From: Coptodactyla brooksi
Lineage: Eukaryota > Arthropoda > Insecta > Coleoptera > Scarabaeidae
NCBI GenBank assembly: GCA_033557675.1
Contig: JAWQRM010000360.1
Coordinates: 1-23,706 of the forward strand
Direction: 5' to 3'
Length of the DNA stretch: 23,706 nt
Under the pieces are notes generated by a model. The model had not been told where the DNA came from. It worked only from the letters and a program-made list of their open reading frames with translations, and made no database searches. Position 1 is the first letter of the stretch, and each line of letters opens with the position of its first letter. The translations under genes were made by a program, and so were the position numbers. Shown here piece after piece: positions 18,656 through 23,706 of this stretch.

Positions 18656-19534
18656 CATACTAGAGAAATCGCTTAGAAATATATTTATATACCTACTGTA
18701 GCATTAGTTTACGATACATAATGAATGTTTCAAAAATTAACGTCAGAAATCTAACAACGTTGTAATTTTACTTCAACGAATGCTTTCAACGAAAGGAAAG
18801 AAAACATTCAATTATATTTCAGATTTAGGCAGACCATATTTTCAGCTGTAAACGGCTAGTAATTGTTCTGTAATGGCTTCAGACTTGGATATAAATAATT
18901 TTCCTTTATTACGAGACAACAGGTACACTTCGACAAGCACACATTTTTTGTTCACAGGAACTGGTCTAAATCGGTCAGTTATTGAAGTGTTGTCGCAAGC
19001 AAGAGAAATTAAAATTAATTTTTAATTTTCACTTTCTGAGATAATCTAAATGTAATGAACTGGTCTCTATGACCTCTAATTGCATATTTTTTTATTAGGC
19101 TGTAGAAGCCTAGTACTACCTCATTCTCGACATCGCATTTCATACTAAACAAGGTCAGTTTAACTCAAGTTCTAATTTACAGTACTACGTTTAACTACTA
19201 GATCGCTGCCTGATAAAATATATTCAAAATAATCTGCAGAAAATGAATAAAGAATGGTCATACAATAGGAAGAAAATAAAATTGAAAAAAATATAAAAAA
19301 TTAATTATTTAACAACAAAAAGAAATAAGAAGGTAGTATGTGATAATCGCATGTCCACACATAAGTTAATTCTTATGTGTGGATACATTTCACACCTACA
19401 CGTATCTTAAAACGTTTGATTAACTGGTTAAAAATTTTGATCGATTAACTAATATCGCTAGGTAATATTTTGTAATTTATTAATTGCTAATTAACTAAGT
19501 GAAAGCTTAATTATTATTTGAACTAGTCGACATC
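18656..19534. other. No firmly recognised gene
   Basis: A short plus-strand frame at 18873-19025 (ATG to TAA, 50 codons) reads MASDLDINNFPLLRDNRYTS then TSTHFLFTGTGLNRSVIEVL. It looks more protein-like than its neighbours but matches no family I know, so it is not called as a gene. The rest is AT-rich with one palindrome (listed separately). Confidence 0.35.
19354..19383. repeat. Perfect 12-bp inverted repeat
   Basis: TCCACACATAAG (19354-19365) and CTTATGTGTGGA (19372-19383) flank a 6-nt loop, ttaatt. ATGT outside the left arm and ACAT a few bases outside the right arm extend the pairing after a 2-nt bulge. Confidence 0.85.
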
Positions 19535-19562
19535 TGTGTATGTGTGTGTGTGCGCGTGTGTG
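19535..19562. repeat. Imperfect (TG)n microsatellite
   Basis: Alternating TG with interruptions by A and CGC (TGTGTATGTGTGTGTGTGCG, then CGTGTGTG). Confidence 0.85.
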
Positions 19563-19582
19563 AATGTCGCCACTACAACAAA

Positions 19583-19690
19583 ATGTGAAAAAGAATGCTC
19601 GGCGCACGTTTCGCCAACCAAGTTAGCATCATCAGGAGCGATGAAAGACTTAACTGTAGCGCAACGTGAGTCGAGAGTTCTTTTTCACAT
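19583..19690 (-). repeat. PLE-terminal hammerhead-like motif, copy 2, inside a foldback
   Basis: On the minus strand, CTGATGA (19629-19635) is followed by one unpaired T, a 6-bp stem GCTAAC/GTTGGC (one G-U pair; 19622-19627 with 19613-19618), a 3-nt loop and GAAAC (19608-19612). This is the order CUGAUGA, stem II, GAAA of a hammerhead ribozyme core. The whole is enclosed by 13-bp perfect inverted arms, ATGTGAAAAAGAA (19583-19595) and its complement (19678-19690). On the minus strand, TTC^TTTTTCACAT at the 3' side could supply the UH cleavage site and one side of stem I. Hammerheads are established components of PLE terminal repeats. The extra T beside stem II and the ~40-nt insert between the arm and CUGAUGA are departures from the canonical fold, so activity is not claimed. 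Confidence 0.55.
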
Positions 19691-19758
19691 TTATGTGTAA
19701 TCGTGACATTTGTGTTGCTTTGTTACCAAGCCAAAGGTTCCAAACCCTCAGCTTTAAC

Positions 19759-19770
19759 TATATATATATA
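19759..19770. repeat. (TA)n left flank of mariner copy 2
   Basis: Six TA units directly abut the left terminus of the mariner at 19771; the run resumes at its right end. Confidence 0.8.
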
Positions 19771-20578
19771 TTGGGTTGTTCGGAAAGTAATTTCTAGAAA
19801 AGTAAGTAAGAAACTAAGTTCGTTTTTGATGAAAATGAAAGGCACTTTTCTTAGAGAGTATACATTTTTTATATAATTACACATTCACCAGTAGCATGTT
19901 TCCACACTCATAAAACTTCGGATCTTTGCTGGCAAAAAGTTGATCCCAGTCATTTTTGACGGCCTCATCTGAAGTAAAGGTTATGCCGTCCAAACAATTT
20001 TGTGGAGACAGAAATAAAGGAAAGGTGCCAGGATCTGGAGAATATGGTGGGTGTGGTAGTACATACCATCCAAGCTTTTGCCGAGTTACCAAACTAGATT
20101 CTCTATTGATCAATTTCTATTGCTCTGGATTTTTTTCTATTGATCAATTCTGGCCTTTTCTGTTTGAGTGAATCGTGCAATTTGTCCAGTTGATGAGTCA
20201 GTACGCTTCAGAAATAAAATTTCGAAAATTTTGCAAGATTTCAAATTTTTTTTTCATTTTTGCAAAAATGTTGCAAACGAGTTTTGGCACTCTCATTCTG
20301 TTAATACATCTTCCCCATATACGTCACATAATTTGTTTCTTGCTTGAACGGCTTTTTTGCCTTCATTGTAATAAAAAAGCACAGTGTGCCGAAAATGCTG
20401 TTTTTGATTCTCCATGTTTCATGAGACAGAAAAGAAACAATTGCACAGAACCGAACAATATACTTTCAGACATAAACAGATGTCAGAATATATAATGCAT
20501 ATACGGTTTAGAAGTTGACTGGCTAAAATACAACTAACGTCTCTGCTGGGAGAAAAACGAAATTACTTGTCGAACAAC

Positions 20579-20582
<4 letters not shown>
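19771..20582 (-). mobile_element. mariner element, internally deleted, copy 2
   Basis: The left end on the plus strand begins TTGGGTTGTTCGGAAAGT (19771). The right end, read inwards from 20582, begins TTGGGTTGTTCGACAAGT. TA dinucleotides flank both sides. The transposase is encoded on the minus strand, opposite to copy 1. The 812-bp length again indicates internal deletion. It belongs to the same subfamily as copy 1 by termini and by the shared internal sequence. Confidence 0.92.
19877..20415 (-). pseudogene. mariner transposase remnant, copy 2
   Basis: On the minus strand from ATG at 20415, MENQKQHFRHTVLFYYNEGK then KAVQARNKLCDVYGEDVLTE form the first helix-turn-helix. A stop replaces the next residue, then ECQNSFATFLQK and a second stop. 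After a short A-rich junction, STGQIARFTQTEKARID resumes the sequence that precedes the second catalytic Asp. The last frame (19877-20113) reads SLVTRQKLGWYVLPHPPYSP, then DGITFTSDEAVKNDWDQLFA and SKDPKFYECGNMLL, the usual C-terminal third. The segment that should read SPDLAPSDYhLF is SPDPGTFPLF: the third catalytic Asp is lost through a small net deletion. The HDN block is also missing. The plus-strand frames at 19956-20171 and 20175-20495 are antisense shadows. Confidence 0.9.

Positions 20583-20620
<38 letters not shown>
20583..20620. repeat. (TA)n microsatellite
   Basis: About 19 uninterrupted TA units immediately right of mariner copy 2. Together with 19759-19770 it shows that the element landed inside a TA microsatellite. 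The open frames across it encode only Tyr-Ile repeats and are artefacts. Confidence 0.95.
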
Positions 20621-20624
<4 letters not shown>

Positions 20625-20752
20625 CGATTATATCAATAAGACAAAACAAAGTAAAAATAATATTCATTATATTACTGTACATTCTATACTGCACTGTACA
20701 TACTGTATTATGTATATTATACAGTGATATAAGAAAATATGCTAACAAAATA

Positions 20753-20831
20753 CATGAGTGGCCGAAAACTTAGAGACACCTGTAATAAATTTTAGAATAA
20801 GAGGTATCTGTAATTTTTTAGCCACTCAGTG
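20753..20831. mobile_element. 79-bp Tc1-type miniature element
   Basis: The left end reads CATGAGTGGCCGAAAACTTA. The right end, on the other strand, reads CACTGAGTGGCTAAAAAATT. Both continue into AGA.ACCT, so about 30 bp at each end are inverted copies. TA flanks both sides (20751-20752 and 20832-20833). Tc1-type transposons carry such CA(C)TGAGTGGC(C)AAAA ends and a TA target. Almost no internal sequence remains, so it is an extreme deletion derivative moved, if at all, by a transposase elsewhere. The open frame that runs across it is meaningless. Confidence 0.78.
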
Positions 20832-20833
20832 TA

Positions 20834-23008
20834 TATACACATATGGTTTCTCCTGTGCTTCATTTTGCACATATCATGGGTTCGATGATTCAAAGGCAAT
20901 ACACCAACAAAGAGAAGTAACAAAAATTAAAAAGTGTACTCAAAAATTTGAATGAAACGCTCCCCATTTTTTTAGCTTTGCCAATGGTGGTTTATCATTC
21001 GGAGAAGTACAAAAATATATTAAATATAAGTTAACTATCGAATAAGCATTACATTACGTAAACATGCTTCAAATATATGTTGGATTTTTTAAAGAAATTT
21101 TCTAAAACAGTTGTCAAGTTAACTGAAAATGCTTAAATCTAGTTTTGTGGATTTAAAAGTCATTGTCGGGGAAATACCTCTACGGTTTAAGTCTTAATTA
21201 CTCACTGTCAAGGTTTAAAAATGAGTGCTTATTGTATAAATGAAAGGAAAGCCAGTTTATCATAAGATTCATAGTTAAGTTGGTTTAATTTGTAACCTGT
21301 TGTGCAATAATAAAGACAATTATAGGAAGTAATAATTCGTAGGTAACTTTGTTCACAATCGAGAGTGTTTACTATTTAATCGGATTGTTAGCTTCCATAC
21401 CATATATTATTATATGGTTCATCTCAAAACTTAAATTAGGATGCATTTTCACTTATACAGAAACAGCCCATTTCGATGAGCTCCGTTAACCAATTAGGTT
21501 TTAGAAATAAGAAATAGTTAATCGATGCAAACATTTGATGAATTTTTTAAAACACAATATTGAAGTCAATGTTGATACATATTTTTTAGCCTTATAAAAG
21601 ATAAAACAGAAGCATTATAAAATATTGCTTACTACCAAAATCATCACATTTCATCATAATGACGCTTATGAACGATAAGAGTAATTCGAAAGTCATACTT
21701 CCCTCCTATTTTTACATTTTTGGATACAAGAATTAAAACAAATTTCAATTTATATTGTTTAAACCCCACTGGCGTAGCCAACTAAAACAATATGTGACTA
21801 GAGCTACTAACCAAAGAGTAGATTAGACTAAGCTATCTAGAAAAATTCAATAATTTACTGATTAGACACAATTTCAAAATTTCTACGAAAGATAAGTTGT
21901 TCGCGGGGAAATATCTCTTTGAATGTGGAGCATAGTGACATTATTTATTACCAAGACTGAAGCCGTTGCTAAGAATAATCTGTTGCCGTTTGCAGATTAA
22001 AAATATCACGCTTGATTTCGGAGTTATTGGCCTCGCGAATATTACAGATCTTTCCAATTTAAATTTTAGGGTTTTCTTCATTACACCAAGTACACACGGA
22101 AACGTATAAACATAACACGGTTTATTGCAATGCGTACAAGGGCATAGTAGCAACTTTTTCAAATAGGAATAAATATTAATTAGTAACGTATTTAGTTAAA
22201 TTCGTAATTCGTCGTAGTTAGTCCTAAAATTAAAAGCAAGGCAGGAAATACAATGCCATTAAAAAAGGTAGAAAATGTATTGCGCTAATTTGCCATGCTC
22301 CTTTTTATAAATTTCTTACTACAGTATTATCGATTCACTTGACTTATGCAATATTTTTTGTCCATAATTAGATAGTGGGCGCTAATTTAGGGTTTACGAA
22401 AAGGAAAGCTACTTTTTGCTATTTGCAAAAGACGATATACATCTGATAGGTACCGTTGAAGTTGTTCAGATGACTTCCGAAATAAAAGGTAATTACCTAA
22501 TAATTGAACTTTCAGCATTTTAACTTTACATTTTTACTTAATAAAAATAGTACCTATTGAATGAAAAATCTACACTATATAGAAAATCCGACTTGATTAC
22601 AAAGTTGACGAAATATGAAGAACAAAAACTGTTTTGTTTTCTTCTAATTACCACACCGTGCTACCTTATTTTAATCAACATCAAAATACATACCTTATGC
22701 ATTAATAAAATAGACTGAGAAACCAACGTTTGATGCAAGTTCTTATACATAAAGCTAAACCTGACTTTAGCTTTAAAATGAAGCAATGACTTTTGAAACA
22801 GTGTAATTACATTTCACTGGATACATTAGTCATATTAAAGGTTTATAATTCGAACTGTTCAATTGCGCTATGAAAAATAGAACGATTTACACACCAATTT
22901 ATACGAGAACTAGGGGTTTTGATTTAACTGTGGTATTAAAAGCTTCATTAACAAATTTTGGTAAGCTGAAAAATTAGGTAAAAAATTTAATATTTTACGA
23001 AAAATAAA
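20834..23008. other. Gene-free AT-rich stretch
   Basis: About 2.2 kb without a recognisable gene. A minus-strand frame at 21941-22162 has a Cys-containing start but no known motif. Small inverted repeats occur, for example AAAGCTAAA/TTTAGCTTT near 22751-22775. Some of the right-hand part may be the lost upstream half of the hAT-like transposase that becomes readable at 23009. Confidence 0.35.
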
Positions 23009-23468
23009 ATTAGATTCATGAAGCCCCATTTTGATTACGAACGGGAAGATTCTCCAGTTAACTACCCCGAAATGAACTTTAACTCAGAATAGTTTTTACA
23101 AATGGTAGACCAAGGTTCAATGCAGGAGAGTTTCAAACAACTAGACAAGCATAATAACTTATTTGTTTTCCTACCTAATATAACAAATTTCACACATGAA
23201 GAAAATGATAAAGTTAGAAAATGCTGTCTGAACATGCATCTAGCACTAAAATGTGATAGCAACAACGGATACATTAACGCAGCTGATCTCTATGGAGGTA
23301 TGAAAATGTCTTTTAGCATTTTCTGTGAAGGTATAAAGCATCGGTCTCCATTAGAATGAAAAATAATTGAAGGTCCACTATTTAACACTGCCACGCATTC
23401 TTATGCCACAATGGCAGTAAAAAGATTGCCCAACTGTTTTCCATTGGAAATAAATTACGCGAGGAGTT
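23009..23468 (+). pseudogene. hAT-like (zinc-finger MYM/TTF type) transposase, C-terminal remnant
   Basis: Frame 2 is open from 23009 to the TGA at 23357-23359 except for one TAG at 23090-23092. It reads FMKPHFDYEREDSPVNYPEM, then (after the stop) FLQMVDQGSMQESFKQLDKH, NNLFVFLPNITNFTHEENDK, CCLNMHLALKCDSNNG and INAADLYGGMKMS. This order, 'r.r.fde...d......e..F....f...ld.....l..Rf......f.fL..i..f.......l...c..L...L......dd.dg..L..El', is the region ahead of the hAT dimerisation domain in ZMYM/TTF-zinc-finger hAT-like proteins, which derive from transposases. Further on, LEINYARS (near 23443-23466) resembles the 'kl.liKnylRs' motif of the dimerisation domain. A single internal stop in over 340 bp makes this the least decayed frame in the window. 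The zinc finger and catalytic part are not seen. Confidence 0.68.
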
Positions 23469-23706
23469 AGTTTAAGTGATAATAGACAAATTTTCGGAAA
23501 TTAAAGCGTGGAAAACAACTTTCTATTCACTTGGTTCTTATTTTAAAATATATATTAATATGTTAAGAGTTGAGTATTACTATTTAGATAAGAATAAACA
23601 TAGAATATGTTCCTTTCTTGTATTAAATTATTAGCGACTGTTAATTAAATCCACAGCATTATTATTACAGGTTAATGTTTAAATGCTTTAGTTATTAAGC
23701 TATTAC
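23469..23706. other. AT-rich right edge
   Basis: Nothing recognisable after the hAT-like fragment. Confidence 0.4.

Noticed and set aside
20175..20495. 106-codon plus-strand open frame, and the one at 19956-20171
   Set aside because: Antisense to the mariner transposase of copy 2.
20563..20773. Open frames on both strands over the TA repeat
   Set aside because: Tyr-Ile repeats produced by the microsatellite.
1..23706. tRNA genes, rRNA, CRISPR arrays, prokaryotic operons or ribosome-binding sites
   Set aside because: No cloverleaf with A and B boxes, no regularly spaced identical repeats, and no compact gene arrangement were seen; the composition and element content are those of animal nuclear DNA.

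Overview
The window reads as a stretch of AT-rich arthropod, most likely insect, nuclear DNA. The signs are strong A/T bias, long gene-free spans, TA and TG microsatellites, and remnants of metazoan transposon families (mariner, Tc1-type, pogo/Tigger, hAT-like, Penelope-like and non-LTR elements). No intact host gene, tRNA, rRNA, operon or CRISPR array could be supported. Every coding signal I recognise is a decayed fragment with stops and frameshifts, so the window is best described as a transposon graveyard.

Layout. At 1-240 is the GIY-YIG endonuclease end of a Penelope-like element (PLE), + strand. 241-3445 is essentially featureless. 3446-3692 is a GC-richer block ending in a perfect hairpin, followed by a T/A-rich foldback (3740-3960). 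4561-5090 is a broken non-LTR reverse transcriptase (+). 5230-5745 is a PLE reverse transcriptase (-), and two strong hairpins lie just beyond it (5798-5959). 7764-7803 carries a PLE-terminal, hammerhead-ribozyme-like motif (-). 10270-10707 is a second broken non-LTR reverse transcriptase (+). 10805-12110 holds a pogo/Tigger-type transposon remnant whose leader is present twice, with a 66-bp foldback between the two leaders. 12487-12989 is an unrecognised, decayed cysteine-rich reading frame. 13690-13935 is a GC-richer block with a poly(A) signal. 14114-14320 (-) is a helix-turn-helix transposase head with a TATA box upstream.

The right half contains a two-copy dispersed repeat of unknown type (15459-15668 and 18383-18655). 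It also has two internally deleted mariner elements in opposite orientation (16608-17272 + and 19771-20582 -) that appear to share an internal deletion. A second hammerhead-like PLE motif sits inside a 108-bp foldback (19583-19690), and a 79-bp Tc1-type miniature element lies at 20753-20831. The window ends with a nearly open hAT-like transposase tail (23009-23468).

The fragments do not work together as a system. The points that most deserve follow-up are the paired hammerhead-like motifs, the shared mariner deletion, the duplicated Tigger leader with a kappaB-like palindrome, and the unidentified cysteine-rich pseudogene. All family names come from reading translated motifs by eye; no database search was possible.
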